20,434 nt of DNA from NCBI GenBank assembly GCA_045540355.1, contig JAZQHB010000094.1:1-20434 (forward strand), written 5' to 3'. Below are positions 1-7,906 of the stretch, piece after piece (the stretch's first letter is position 1; the number at the start of each line of letters is the position of its first letter). The notes under the pieces are model-generated. The model ran no database searches and was not told the DNA's origin. It worked only from the letters and a program-made list of their open reading frames with translations. The position numbers were made by a program, and so were the translations under genes. The stretch comes from RGIG2945 sp045540355. Its GTDB lineage: Bacteria; Bacillota; Clostridia; Oscillospirales; Acutalibacteraceae.

Positions 1-239
1 TTCATCATCTGTTCGGTCAACTGTTCCAACATCTTCTGAGCCTGCTGTTCTGTTTCCGAAAGATGTTTCGTCAGTTCGCCCTTCGTCAGCAGAATGTTGA
101 ATAACACTCTCTTGTGATTCATCAGGTACTTTTTCCTCATCGTAGCGTACTTGCCAAGAGTAACGTTCATTTCCTCTTTCGGAAGTGTGATGTTCGGGAT
201 TTTGTAATCTCCGACCTGTCTGTACTGAATCTGTGCCAT
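1..239 (-). CDS. tnpV: TnpV-like transposon protein, overprinted inside the methylase gene (partial)
   Basis: A second open frame starts at ATG 237-239, eight bases after AGGAG, and stays open for 79 codons to the window edge. The product begins MAQIQYRQVGDYKIPNITLP and continues with LGKYATMRKKYLMNHKR and a helical, Gln/Glu-rich stretch ending EQLTEQMM. This is the N-terminal pattern of the TnpV family (about 110-130 residues: QVGDY.IPDL, GKYGxMRxxYLxxHR), found in Firmicutes conjugative transposons and without a known function. A second in-frame ATG at 243-245 sits only two bases after AGGAG and is a poorer start. The frame lies entirely within the linker of the giant helicase/methylase gene on the same strand, so both reading frames are open over the same bases. 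Either both are translated or one is an annotation artefact. The protein-like character of this frame and its own ribosome binding site favour real dual coding. Confidence 0.7.
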   Translation of the reverse strand, partial: MAQIQYRQVGDYKIPNITLPKEEMNVTLGKYATMRKKYLMNHKRVLFNILLTKGELTKHLSETEQQAQKMLEQLTEQMM

Positions 240-1080
240 TTTCATTGCTCCTTTCGGTAATTTCTTTTTCTTTTGCACCTTCATCATAGTCAATTTCTTT
301 TTCTTTGACAAATGTGCGATTCCTTTTTCTCTCATTTTTCTGAAGATTTTTTACCGTGCTTTCAATTTCTCTTATACCCATTTCGGAAATGTCGCTCAGA
401 GCATTACCGAGCTGTACAACAACATCTTGAGTGTTGAAGTTGAAAATAGCCTTGAAATCTTCAAAATCATAGAATGAGTCAGCATCAAGACCGCATCTTT
501 TCATCATCATATATCCGATACTGCTTGAAAGTGCGTCCTTAAAGATTACAGAGATATTGTCAGAATCAAGCTCTTCAAGAAAACTGCCTGCCTTTACCTC
601 TTCAAGAACAGAGATATAGTCAAGAGCATTATCCTCAACCAAGTTTCTTGCAGTATCGTCAATAACAGATTCAAGACCGCCCTCTGCTACCTCACCGAAA
701 GCATTACTTAAGGCTTCGCTTATCTCGCTGTGGTATCTTTCCTTAACCTCCCAACGGGGCACCTCGTAGCCGTAAAATGAGTTGGTGTCCGATACATCAA
801 AAACATACCTTAATCTTTGTCTGCCGCTTGCGTAATCGAACAAGGCAATACCTGATGCACCTCGGTTAACCCAACGCTGCATCTTTTCGTTCCAAAAGCC
901 TATCTCGGCACAAGCCGTTGCTTCGGGCTTTTGGGCATATATGAGTATCTGTTCGCCAAAGTTGTATTTATAGTTATTGGAAGCCGTTTTAAGAAAGGCT
1001 TTCCAATCCTCAAAGCTGGCAGTTACTTTTTGGATTTGGTAGTTGTAGATTCCTGTGATATATTCGTATTTTCCTGACAT
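1..1080 (-). CDS. N-terminal part of giant mobile-element helicase/DNA methylase protein (partial)
   Basis: The first 360 codons are visible and the gene runs off the left edge. The ATG at 1078-1080 follows GAGGTGA at a good distance and overlaps the end of the upstream gene by 58 bases. Residues about 20-110 (FEDWKAFLKTASNNYKYN, then GEQILIYAQKP, ATACAEIGFWN, RWVNRGASGIAL, RYVFDVSDTN) match the conserved N-terminal block of the very long proteins (about 2000-3000 residues) in Firmicutes conjugative elements that join SNF2-type helicase and N6-adenine methylase domains. Those catalytic domains are outside the window, so the function comes from family knowledge. Residues about 215-275 are predicted helical. 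From about residue 276 the chain becomes a charged, disordered linker (GTDSVQTGRRL and onward). That linker is where a second gene, tnpV, lies in another frame. I am fairly sure of the family and less sure of its biochemical role, which is probably protection or processing of the element's DNA during transfer. Confidence 0.75.
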   Translation of the reverse strand, partial: MSGKYEYITGIYNYQIQKVTASFEDWKAFLKTASNNYKYNFGEQILIYAQKPEATACAEIGFWNEKMQRWVNRGASGIALFDYASGRQRLRYVFDVSDTNSFYGYEVPRWEVKERYHSEISEALSNAFGEVAEGGLESVIDDTARNLVEDNALDYISVLEEVKAGSFLEELDSDNISVIFKDALSSSIGYMMMKRCGLDADSFYDFEDFKAIFNFNTQDVVVQLGNALSDISEMGIREIESTVKNLQKNERKRNRTFVKEKEIDYDEGAKEKEITERSNENGTDSVQTGRRLQNPEHHTSERGNERYSWQVRYDEEKVPDESQESVIQHSADEGRTDETSFGNRTAGSEDVGTVDRTDDE

Positions 1081-1325
1081 TCAGGCTTCACCTCACCGTC
1101 ATTCATTACTTTCTCATACTTTACAAGGAAAGAGAAAAGCTTATTCTGCTTTACGCTTTCTATTATCTGATAAATCATAACAACATCAGCAAAGGATATA
1201 TCCTTCGCATCCATAAGGTCCTTGGGTGTGAGCTTTTTAATTTCATCCTCGGAGCTGATACCGAGAGAAACGAGCTTTTCAAGTGCTTTAAACTTTTTAG
1301 CTACTTCGTTTGGTACTTTCGCCAT
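1023..1325 (-). CDS. Conserved small mobile-element protein, function unknown
   Basis: This 100-residue acidic/basic helical protein (MAKVPNEVAKKFKALEKL start) is preceded by AAGGTG seven bases before the ATG. It has no Cys cluster, signal peptide or membrane segment. Residues about 5-80 look like a bundle of short amphipathic helices (FKALEKLVSLGI, EDEIKKLTPKDLMDA, FADVVMIYQIIESVKQNKL). The last 20 residues are a Ser/Thr/Lys tail. Its end overlaps the start of the giant helicase/methylase gene by 58 bases, so the two are probably translationally coupled and the protein may be a small partner of the large one. I do not recognise a named family. The arrangement suggests a protein-protein or DNA-binding accessory role, which is inference only. 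Confidence 0.75.
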   Translation of the reverse strand: MAKVPNEVAKKFKALEKLVSLGISSEDEIKKLTPKDLMDAKDISFADVVMIYQIIESVKQNKLFSFLVKYEKVMNDGEVKPECQENTNISQESTTTKSKK

Positions 1326-1443
1326 CTTTTTTCACCTTACTTTCTTCAAATTCTGATATGATTTTTTTATAGCATATACCACAAACATCTCCGTTGTGGT
1401 AGCAGCATGAGGCACATCCGAGTGCCTTTTCATCAACAAGCAT
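1297..1443 (-). CDS. Candidate 48-residue Cys-rich (zinc-binding?) mini-protein
   Basis: A 48-codon frame starts at ATG 1441-1443 and stops at TAA 1297-1299, overlapping the next gene's start by 29 bases. Its product contains CASCCYHNGDVCGICYKK, that is CxxCC-x6-CxxC, a spacing suited to binding one zinc ion, followed by a charged helix. No clear ribosome binding site lies just upstream, but it starts only 15 bases after the preceding gene's stop, so re-initiation is possible. A competing frame over the same bases gives an unremarkable sequence without this motif. I think it is more likely real than chance because the Cys spacing is so regular, but the evidence is only compositional. Confidence 0.4.
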   Translation of the reverse strand: MLVDEKALGCASCCYHNGDVCGICYKKIISEFEESKVKKDGESTKRSS

Positions 1444-1458
1444 AACTGACGATGTGCT

Positions 1459-2412
1459 TCATCGTGCTTCACCTCTCTGTCTGTCCCTCGGCTCTTTGTA
1501 TACGCCGTGTTCATTGTAGTTCTGAGGGTCGGCAAGGGGTGTTATCCAACCGTTTATGATACCGCCGAGCATTGCTTCTGCCTGCTGTTTTGTAATGCCC
1601 ATTTCACAGTTATGACCGTCAGCAAGCTCTCTGTTCTTTTCAGGGCTGTCATAGGCATTACTTACATCTGTGACCTCGTATTCACCTTTGGTGATGATAA
1701 TAAGTCTGCCGCTTTCCGGGTGAACAGCATAGCTCCTTTCGGGAAGCGAGGAACGAAGCGGAATAACCTTGTTTTTGTTATTCTCCATAAGCTCTGCGAA
1801 CTCACAGATATGATAAAGATTACCGCCGATTTCCGTGTGGTAATCATCAACATACCTGCAGGTCCTATCGAGCTTTTGTCCGTCAGGATACTTTATTCTG
1901 ATTTTGTCACCGTCAGGAATGGTGAATGTTCTTCGGTATGAGGAAGTTATAAACCTTATACCTTTACTTGCACAGACAAGATGATTTTCAAGGAAATGCT
2001 TTACATAGCAGTAACAGTAAAGGTTGTATTCGCCCTTATTGGGGTTAAGCCTTAACAGATAAGTATGGTTATCCGTATCCACTCTGACACCGTAATACTG
2101 ATTATCTGCACCGCTGTACTGCTTTGCATTACTGCGGCAATATTGACTGAGCCTTGCTCTGTCAGAAAGCATACTGCCGTATTTTTCATCAAAGCGAAGG
2201 GTATTGATTACCTCATCAAATTCTCTTGAAAATTCCTCACTCTTGTAGTATGAGGAAATCTCATTCCAAGTGGAATGAAATTCCTTACCGCTTGAGCCGA
2301 GGTCTGCACGGAGATAGCCGATACAGGCTGTCTGCTGATAAAGCTGACTGCTCTGTCTGAAGGTGTATTTTTCAAGATTATCGGTAAGGGGTGTTACATA
2401 AAGCTCTGTCAT
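1459..2412 (-). CDS. Conserved conjugative-element protein of unknown function (317 aa)
   Basis: The start ATG at 2412 overlaps the stop of the preceding gene by four bases (ATGA), and AAGGG lies about eight bases upstream, inside that gene. The 317-residue product is soluble, with no signal peptide or membrane segment. Residues about 30-155 (IGYLRADLGSSGKEFHSTW, FDEVINTLRFDEKYG, TYLLRLNPNKGEYNLYCYCY) form the block I associate with a hypothetical family found next to the giant helicase/methylase in Firmicutes conjugative elements. The last 40 residues contain a second recurring block, ITKQQAEAMLGGIINGW, followed by PLADPQNYNEHG. The protein is rich in Tyr and Asp/Asn and shows no catalytic signature I can name. 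It sits in a tight four-gene block with its neighbours, which suggests a shared role in element maintenance or transfer. Confidence 0.85.
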   Translation of the reverse strand: MTELYVTPLTDNLEKYTFRQSSQLYQQTACIGYLRADLGSSGKEFHSTWNEISSYYKSEEFSREFDEVINTLRFDEKYGSMLSDRARLSQYCRSNAKQYSGADNQYYGVRVDTDNHTYLLRLNPNKGEYNLYCYCYVKHFLENHLVCASKGIRFITSSYRRTFTIPDGDKIRIKYPDGQKLDRTCRYVDDYHTEIGGNLYHICEFAELMENNKNKVIPLRSSLPERSYAVHPESGRLIIITKGEYEVTDVSNAYDSPEKNRELADGHNCEMGITKQQAEAMLGGIINGWITPLADPQNYNEHGVYKEPRDRQRGEAR

Positions 2413-3008
2413 CTTGCATCCCTTTCCTTTCTTCTGTGGGCAATTTCCTTCTGAACTTCATCAAGTCTTTCCTTTGCCCAATCGGGAAGGTCATCCTTTT
2501 CAATTACACCGAGAATATCCGAGCGTTCAAACCTTGATTCCTTACCACTGTAAAGATTTGTGCAGAAGCAAGCAGATCCTCTTGAATTAGGCTCTGCCCC
2601 AAAGCCTCCTGTACAAAGCTGCAACTGCTTTGTTGCAATCTGATATTCGGGCTTGAACACATCAGCACGGATAACAACTACCTTGTTTTTAATGCTGTCA
2701 TCGGCTTCAAGTACCTGACACCCTTCTTTCGTAATGGGGGTCATATCCACACTGATTTTTGATTTTTCATCAATAACCTTCTCTGCTTCATTTTTAACTC
2801 TTTCGGCAAATATCTTTACGATTTCCGCATAGTCACTGCCTACAAGAGCATCAACATACCTTTCAAATATGCCGTTGTTTTCATAGTTAGCTACAACAAA
2901 TCTTTCATCGGGAGCAGCAGTTTTGTCCTCACCGATTATGATTTCTTTTGTACCGATTTCAAATGCTGTGGTAACCTCATAATTACCTGCCATTATTTTT
3001 TCTTCCAT
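2409..3008 (-). CDS. Conserved conjugative-element protein of unknown function (199 aa)
   Basis: The start is fixed by AAAGGAGGT seven bases before ATG 3006-3008. The 199-residue product has an N-terminal block (NYEVTTAFEIGTKEIIIGED, then DERFVVANYENNGIFERY). Its C-terminal block, VVVIRADVFKPEYQIATKQL then GGFGAEPNSRGSACFCTNLY and RFERSDILGV, is characteristic of a family regularly found beside the helicase/methylase gene in Firmicutes integrative elements. The last 30 residues are a highly charged helix (WAKERLDEVQKEIAHRRKERD). No membrane segment or known catalytic triad is visible. It overlaps the next gene by four bases, so the pair is translationally coupled. The family is recognised by pattern; the function is unknown. 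Confidence 0.85.
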   Translation of the reverse strand: MEEKIMAGNYEVTTAFEIGTKEIIIGEDKTAAPDERFVVANYENNGIFERYVDALVGSDYAEIVKIFAERVKNEAEKVIDEKSKISVDMTPITKEGCQVLEADDSIKNKVVVIRADVFKPEYQIATKQLQLCTGGFGAEPNSRGSACFCTNLYSGKESRFERSDILGVIEKDDLPDWAKERLDEVQKEIAHRRKERDAR

Positions 3009-3023
3009 AACATAGACCTCCTT

Positions 3024-3341
3024 TTATTCGTTTTTAGTTGTGAGCATTACAGAAAGACCGAGAGGGGTAAAAGAATAGCTTTTTGTACGGTCAAATCTGC
3101 TTTTGTTGTGTTCCGTTCTCAAAATATATCCTTTGTGGCGAAGTCTTTTAAGAGCGCCGTAAACGGCACCCTTACCCATAAAGGGAAATACTGCCGTAAA
3201 ATTGTTTACAGAGCATCTGTACCACAATTTACCCCAAAGAATGAAGCCTTTTTCTTTCTGTTGCTCGTATAAATATCCTGCGATTAAAGCAGAATTTATA
3301 CCGCAATTTTCCGCTATGATATTACTGTATTTACAAGTCAT
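3024..3341 (-). CDS. Small winged-helix DNA-binding protein
   Basis: The 105-residue product has a helix (NSALIAGYLYEQQKEKG), a middle segment, and a recognition-helix pattern MGKGAVYGALKRLRHKGYI followed by a beta wing (LRTEHNKSRFDRTKSYSFT). This layout fits winged-helix proteins such as phage replisome organisers, plasmid replication initiators and PadR-like regulators. It has only about 100 residues, so it is a single-domain regulator or a reduced replication protein. AGGA lies about ten bases before the ATG, directly beside a strong hairpin (3354-3390) that could modulate access to it. It is the first gene of the block leading to the helicase/methylase, so regulating that block is a reasonable guess. 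Confidence 0.7.
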   Translation of the reverse strand: MTCKYSNIIAENCGINSALIAGYLYEQQKEKGFILWGKLWYRCSVNNFTAVFPFMGKGAVYGALKRLRHKGYILRTEHNKSRFDRTKSYSFTPLGLSVMLTTKNE

Positions 3342-3353
3342 AATTTTAATCCT

Positions 3354-3401
3354 TTCTCAAAGAAAAAGGACTGCTCCTTTTCTTTGAGAAGGAAACAGTC
3401 C
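3354..3401 (-). terminator. Intrinsic terminator with an overlapping alternative hairpin
   Basis: On the minus strand, GGACTGTTTCCTT (3401 to 3389) pairs with AAGGAGCAGTCC (3379 to 3368), with one wobble and one bulge. It is followed directly by TTTTTCTTT, a classic intrinsic terminator 20 bases after the stop of the large adhesin gene. A second, longer stem uses overlapping bases: 3375-3390 pairs with 3354-3370 and would bury the T-tract. The two folds cannot coexist. The second ends next to the ribosome binding site of the winged-helix gene. Confidence 0.65.
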
Positions 3402-3421
3402 AAAAGTATTTGTTATATTAT

Positions 3422-6400
3422 TTATCTTCCAATGTACCAATCGTCATACGCTGAATCTGTCAAGCGTACTGCATCAGCCTTGGAAGCTCTTTTTATCATA
3501 CCCGATGGTGTCCAGAAATCTCTCTGTTCAATACATACCGTATAGTCACCGTCGGGATACCATAAGGGTGTGAAATGAACATAACCGTAAGTGCCGTTTT
3601 CTCTGAAACGCCATTTATCATTGTTAAGCTCAAGTGTTCTGAAATTGCCCTCTGTTCTGCCGTAGCCGAATTCGGGGAATAAAGCCATAGCATACTGTGA
3701 GGTTGTGTAGCTGTCCGTATTGGGAATATTGTAGCCTACAACGGAGCTTACGGAGTCAGTAAGGGAAAGTGCAAGACCGTAGCCTGACTTCATATTCCAC
3801 ATTCCGCTTACTTTTTTAGCCGTTTCACCCGTCGCAGGGGTGATATACGGTGTAGTGTTGGCTATGCCTACGGCATATTCGTATTTTTTGAATGTGCCGT
3901 CCTCATATTTCCATAACCACCAAGAAGCCGCACCGCTTGTGGTTGCAGGCAAGGTCGGTGTACTGAAGCCGCTCGGCTTCTTCTTTTCAAACTGTGTGTC
4001 AGGTGTTTCCGAGATGATATACGGCACGGTTGAATTGTACATTGTTTTCTTGTTATACGATGCACCGTCATCAATTATTTCACCCGTAATCTTCACCTGT
4101 CCGCCGTTAATGCCCGTAGGCACCTTCCACTTAAAGTAAAGAAGGTTTTTATCACTGCCCGGCACAACTACATTCTCTATTGTTTCAGTATGAAGAAGAG
4201 TGCTGTTTCTGTAAACCTTGAAGCGAACATCAACCTCATCTGACAGAATATAATTATCCGTATAGCCGTTTTTCAGCCAAAATGAAGAAACAACCTCTGT
4301 CTGTTCACGGTATGCGGCATTGGGTGTAATGGGTACAAGGGTAAGAGGATGATTAACCTTGCAGGTAAGGGTTAATTCATTGTTTGTTCCGTCTGTTTCG
4401 TAATCGGTATTACCTATACCCATACCTTCCTGATATACACCGCCCCAAATAGTGAATGTTCTCTTATTCGGCACGGTAAACTCTTTACCCCATAATCCTG
4501 CATAACTCTTTGCGGGAATAGAATATACAGCATTTCCTATTCTTTCACGGTCATTATTAAAGTTTTCAACAAAAACCTTTGCATTGGTATTGTTGTAGTA
4601 AATATATCTGACCTTTACCTGCTGTCCCGCTTCGAGCTTTAAGGGGTCGAGCTCCTTGTTTGTGTTCTTATCATAGAGCTTGATTTCATCGAGCTGCAAA
4701 TCACAAGGTGCAACAGGAAGCTCTATCCAAGAGGATTCCTCGGTGTGTTCCTTGTCATTCATCCACCAAGTTGTCAGTTTAAATCTTAATTTATTCTGTG
4801 ATGTTAAAGGCACGGTATAGGTGTTAAGAGAACTGTTGAATGTCTGAACACCTGAATTATTTAGATAAACCTTATTCTTTGCAACATCGTATCCCTCGTT
4901 TTCCGTATAGGCAGGTGTCCATTTTGAGCCATTGTAATAGTGTAATGCTCCTCTTACATATTCCAAAGGAAACCAAGAGTTTCCGCCCTTGAACTTGTAT
5001 GCTAACTTGACATGCTGACCGGAATAAAGAGTACCGCTTGAGCCATCCATACCGTTGTAGGCTGTGATAACACCTTCGTAGCCTCTTGCTTCAACCTTGT
5101 ATCTGTAAACAACAGGCTTAACGGGGATATAGAAGGTCTTGACTGCACCGCTTTTAAGAACATTACCCGAAGCGTCTATCCAATCGGTTTTAGCCTCGAT
5201 TTCATAATATTCCTTGCTTAAAGGTACTGTTTTGTAATCTCCCGTAAACTGTACCGGGAAATACTGCGATGCGGAGCTTGAACTACTAAGCGTAACATCT
5301 CTTGTTGTCCAAGAGCCTCCTTTATACCTTACATACTGTCTTGCTTTATAGCTCTCTATTTCAGCCGGGAAATGTATGTTAAACCAAATGGTATCACCCA
5401 TAACAGGATAGTTTGTTTTGTAAACATAATCATCAAATACATTGCCCCTTGTATAGCCGAAAAGAGTTGTTTTATCGCTCTTTGTGCCTTCATACACACT
5501 GCACTGTTCAACGAGAAGAACGGGGTCATATTCCCACTGTGCGTAAAGTGTAACTGTTGCACCGTCAGTAGTTGTCAGATTTTTAACTGACTGCTTATCC
5601 TTATATGATGTGCCGCTGCCGTCAGCCTTTGTATTCCAATTCTTGAACTTATATGATGTTCTCGTAAAGCCGTTTGCAGTAAGGTTTTTAGCAACATCAT
5701 AGGTCATACTCATTGAAGCAGTTGAGCCGCCCGTTGAACTGTTACCGTGGAACTTGATTGTGTAAGTTATCGGTGTCCACTGAGCATAAAGGCTTATTGT
5801 CCCGCCGTCTGTTGAGGTCAGATTTTTAACTGACTGCTGATTTGAGTAAGCAGTACCGCTTCCGTCCGCCTTGGTATTCCACCCGGTGAACTTGTAGCCT
5901 GTCTTTACGAAGCCGTTGGCAGTTAAATTTTTAGCTTTATCGTAGGTCATACTCATAGATGCCGTTGAGCCGCTTGTACTGCCGTTTCCATAGAAGTTAA
6001 TAGTGTAGGTTATTGGCGACCAACGTGCATAAAGATAAACAGTTGCACCGTTTGTGGTAGTCAGATTTTTAACTGACTGCTTATTGGAATACGAGGTGCC
6101 GCTGTTATCAGACTTTGTGTTCCAATGGGAGAACTTATATCCCGTCCTTACATAGCCGTTGGCATTAAGATTTTTAGCAACATCAAACTTCATATTCATA
6201 CTCGATGTGGTACCGCTTGTATATCCGTTGCCGTCAAAGGCTATGATATATGAATTGGTGTCCCACTGAGCATAAAGGGTAACAGTACCGCCGTTGGTTG
6301 TTGTCAAATTTTTAACTGACTGCTTGTTATAATAGCTTGTACCGCTTCCGTCAGCTTTTGTGTTCCACCCTGTAAAGTGATAACCTGACTTAACAAAACC

Positions 6401-7897
6401 GTTAGCAGTAAGATTTTTGGCAACATCATATGTCATTGACATTGATGCCGTTGAGCCACTTGTACTGCCGTTGCCGTTAAACTTAATCGTATAGGTATTC
6501 GGTTTCCATTGTGCATATAGCGTCATGCTCACATCACCCGTCTTGATACCTGAATTAAGGTCTGTTGGCTTAATCGTGTTGTCGCTTTGGCTGAAGGTTG
6601 TGCCGCCCGATGAAGTAGTGCCCCAAGACTTGAAGGTATATCCCGTCTTATACAAACCGAAAGTACCGGCATTTGTAAGACCGTTATCCTTGGTTTTATT
6701 GTAAGTCCAAGTCTGAATATACTTTGAGCTGTCAGCTTCCTTGTACACTACCTTTGATGAGAGATAGTACGTATCAGAACTGATTGCTCCGCCGTTTGCA
6801 TTAAAGCTGACCTTCAACTTATATGGGGACCACTGTGCATAAAGATTAACGGTTGCACCGTTAGTTTTGGTAAGATTTTTAACTGACTGTTTATTACTGT
6901 ACGATGTGCCACTGCCATCAGCTTTGGTATTCCACCCGGTAAAATAATGACCTGTCTTTGTAAAGCCGTTGGCGGTGAGCTTCTTTGCCGTACCGTAGGA
7001 CATACTCATTGATGCCGTTGAGCCGCTTGTGCTTCCGTTACCGTTGAACTTAATGGTATAGGTAATATTCTGTGTTTCGTTATATGCAATACCTACGCCA
7101 TAGCCTTTAGTAAGGATTGTGTTGAAGGTAGCTCTTGATGAACTGCCAATCTTTGATGCGGCTGTCCATAATCCCTGACCGTCGGGAGTATATAACTTGT
7201 TAGGCCATATACGGTTAGTGTACGGAGCAATAAATCCCCAAGTTGAGGATGTTCCGTTACTTGAGCCGCCGTCAGAGCTTCCGCCTAAAACGCTTCGTCC
7301 GCAATATGCCATTTCGGTTACGGTCAATGCCTGATATTCACCTGCAAGGCATACATCAAAAAGAGGCTCGATAATTACCTTATCTCCGTAAACCATATTG
7401 TCAACACTGCCGACACCGAGCTTTGAAAGCACCTGATTGATATTTGCTTCATAGCTCTGCCATGTTTCAACACCACTCGGATTGGGAAGATCTTTTACAA
7501 AGCTGATATTTGCTTCTTTATAACAGTTGGTGGTGTTATATGTGGTTGAAAGTGTGGCGTTTCTGTTAGTAATAACGCCCAGCTTATTATACTTCTTTGA
7601 AAACTTCGCAGAGGTTGAATAAGCGTGGTCGCCATTTGAGGTGTCTCTGTAAACATCAATTACCTTTGTTACCTTCATATCACCGTCCGCATCAACGGCA
7701 GAAAAACGGTAGCCGACAACACAGTTTGAGTCTTCGGTGTCACGGATAACATAACCCGTGTTACTGCCGTTTACGGCATTTATACTGCCGCCTGCACTGT
7801 CACCGTCCCAAGAAAGGGCAAAGGCTGAAATGGGAATTGATGAAAAGAGAGTAAGAATTACAAGAAAAATTGATAATACTCTTTTAATAACTATCAT
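3422..7897 (-). CDS. Large secreted Listeria-Bacteroides-repeat (Flg_new) surface protein, probable adhesin
   Basis: The 1491-residue product has a signal peptide (KRVLSIFLVILTLFSSIP, cleavage near ISAFA at about residue 27). An unrecognised N-terminal region follows to about residue 275. Residues about 278-788 hold six repeats of the InlB B-repeat/Flg_new type (YTIKFNGNGS, TGWNTKADGSGT, LYAQW), the second being longer and divergent. Residues 790-1490 look like several beta-rich, Ig-like modules. I see no LPXTG motif, C-terminal membrane helix or obvious cell-wall-binding domain, so anchoring is unclear; it may be released or held by the pilus. The only ATG in this region abuts AAAGGA with almost no spacing, whereas an ATT codon three codons downstream sits at normal spacing (see findings). 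It lies between the pilus operon and the transfer-type genes, which fits attachment to a host or recipient cell. The repeat family is certain; the target is unknown. Confidence 0.85.
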   Translation of the reverse strand: MIVIKRVLSIFLVILTLFSSIPISAFALSWDGDSAGGSINAVNGSNTGYVIRDTEDSNCVVGYRFSAVDADGDMKVTKVIDVYRDTSNGDHAYSTSAKFSKKYNKLGVITNRNATLSTTYNTTNCYKEANISFVKDLPNPSGVETWQSYEANINQVLSKLGVGSVDNMVYGDKVIIEPLFDVCLAGEYQALTVTEMAYCGRSVLGGSSDGGSSNGTSSTWGFIAPYTNRIWPNKLYTPDGQGLWTAASKIGSSSRATFNTILTKGYGVGIAYNETQNITYTIKFNGNGSTSGSTASMSMSYGTAKKLTANGFTKTGHYFTGWNTKADGSGTSYSNKQSVKNLTKTNGATVNLYAQWSPYKLKVSFNANGGAISSDTYYLSSKVVYKEADSSKYIQTWTYNKTKDNGLTNAGTFGLYKTGYTFKSWGTTSSGGTTFSQSDNTIKPTDLNSGIKTGDVSMTLYAQWKPNTYTIKFNGNGSTSGSTASMSMTYDVAKNLTANGFVKSGYHFTGWNTKADGSGTSYYNKQSVKNLTTTNGGTVTLYAQWDTNSYIIAFDGNGYTSGTTSSMNMKFDVAKNLNANGYVRTGYKFSHWNTKSDNSGTSYSNKQSVKNLTTTNGATVYLYARWSPITYTINFYGNGSTSGSTASMSMTYDKAKNLTANGFVKTGYKFTGWNTKADGSGTAYSNQQSVKNLTSTDGGTISLYAQWTPITYTIKFHGNSSTGGSTASMSMTYDVAKNLTANGFTRTSYKFKNWNTKADGSGTSYKDKQSVKNLTTTDGATVTLYAQWEYDPVLLVEQCSVYEGTKSDKTTLFGYTRGNVFDDYVYKTNYPVMGDTIWFNIHFPAEIESYKARQYVRYKGGSWTTRDVTLSSSSSASQYFPVQFTGDYKTVPLSKEYYEIEAKTDWIDASGNVLKSGAVKTFYIPVKPVVYRYKVEARGYEGVITAYNGMDGSSGTLYSGQHVKLAYKFKGGNSWFPLEYVRGALHYYNGSKWTPAYTENEGYDVAKNKVYLNNSGVQTFNSSLNTYTVPLTSQNKLRFKLTTWWMNDKEHTEESSWIELPVAPCDLQLDEIKLYDKNTNKELDPLKLEAGQQVKVRYIYYNNTNAKVFVENFNNDRERIGNAVYSIPAKSYAGLWGKEFTVPNKRTFTIWGGVYQEGMGIGNTDYETDGTNNELTLTCKVNHPLTLVPITPNAAYREQTEVVSSFWLKNGYTDNYILSDEVDVRFKVYRNSTLLHTETIENVVVPGSDKNLLYFKWKVPTGINGGQVKITGEIIDDGASYNKKTMYNSTVPYIISETPDTQFEKKKPSGFSTPTLPATTSGAASWWLWKYEDGTFKKYEYAVGIANTTPYITPATGETAKKVSGMWNMKSGYGLALSLTDSVSSVVGYNIPNTDSYTTSQYAMALFPEFGYGRTEGNFRTLELNNDKWRFRENGTYGYVHFTPLWYPDGDYTVCIEQRDFWTPSGMIKRASKADAVRLTDSAYDDWYIGR
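5530..7066 (-). repeat. Intragenic 243-bp tandem repeats encoding Flg_new modules
   Basis: The string ttaactgactg recurs at 5583, 5826, 6069 and 6312, exactly 243 bases (81 codons) apart, and again at 6879 after one divergent 324-base unit. Each unit encodes one Flg_new repeat ending in LYAQW or LYARW. The conservation at DNA level suggests recent duplication or homogenisation and makes length variation by recombination likely. Confidence 0.9.
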
Positions 7898-7906
7898 CCT
7901 TTCCGA

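Noticed and set aside
1332..1535. 67-residue minus-strand frame upstream of the 100-residue gene
   Set aside because: Mostly antisense-free shadow of the 317-residue gene's end; the Cys-rich frame over the same gap looks more protein-like.
3422..3500. C-terminal LPXTG sorting signal for the adhesin
   Set aside because: The protein ends in a soluble sequence (YDDWYIGR) with no motif, hydrophobic segment or basic tail.
5530..7066. Regularly spaced repeats suggestive of a CRISPR array
   Set aside because: The 243-bp units are coding repeats of the adhesin with no short identical repeats or spacers.
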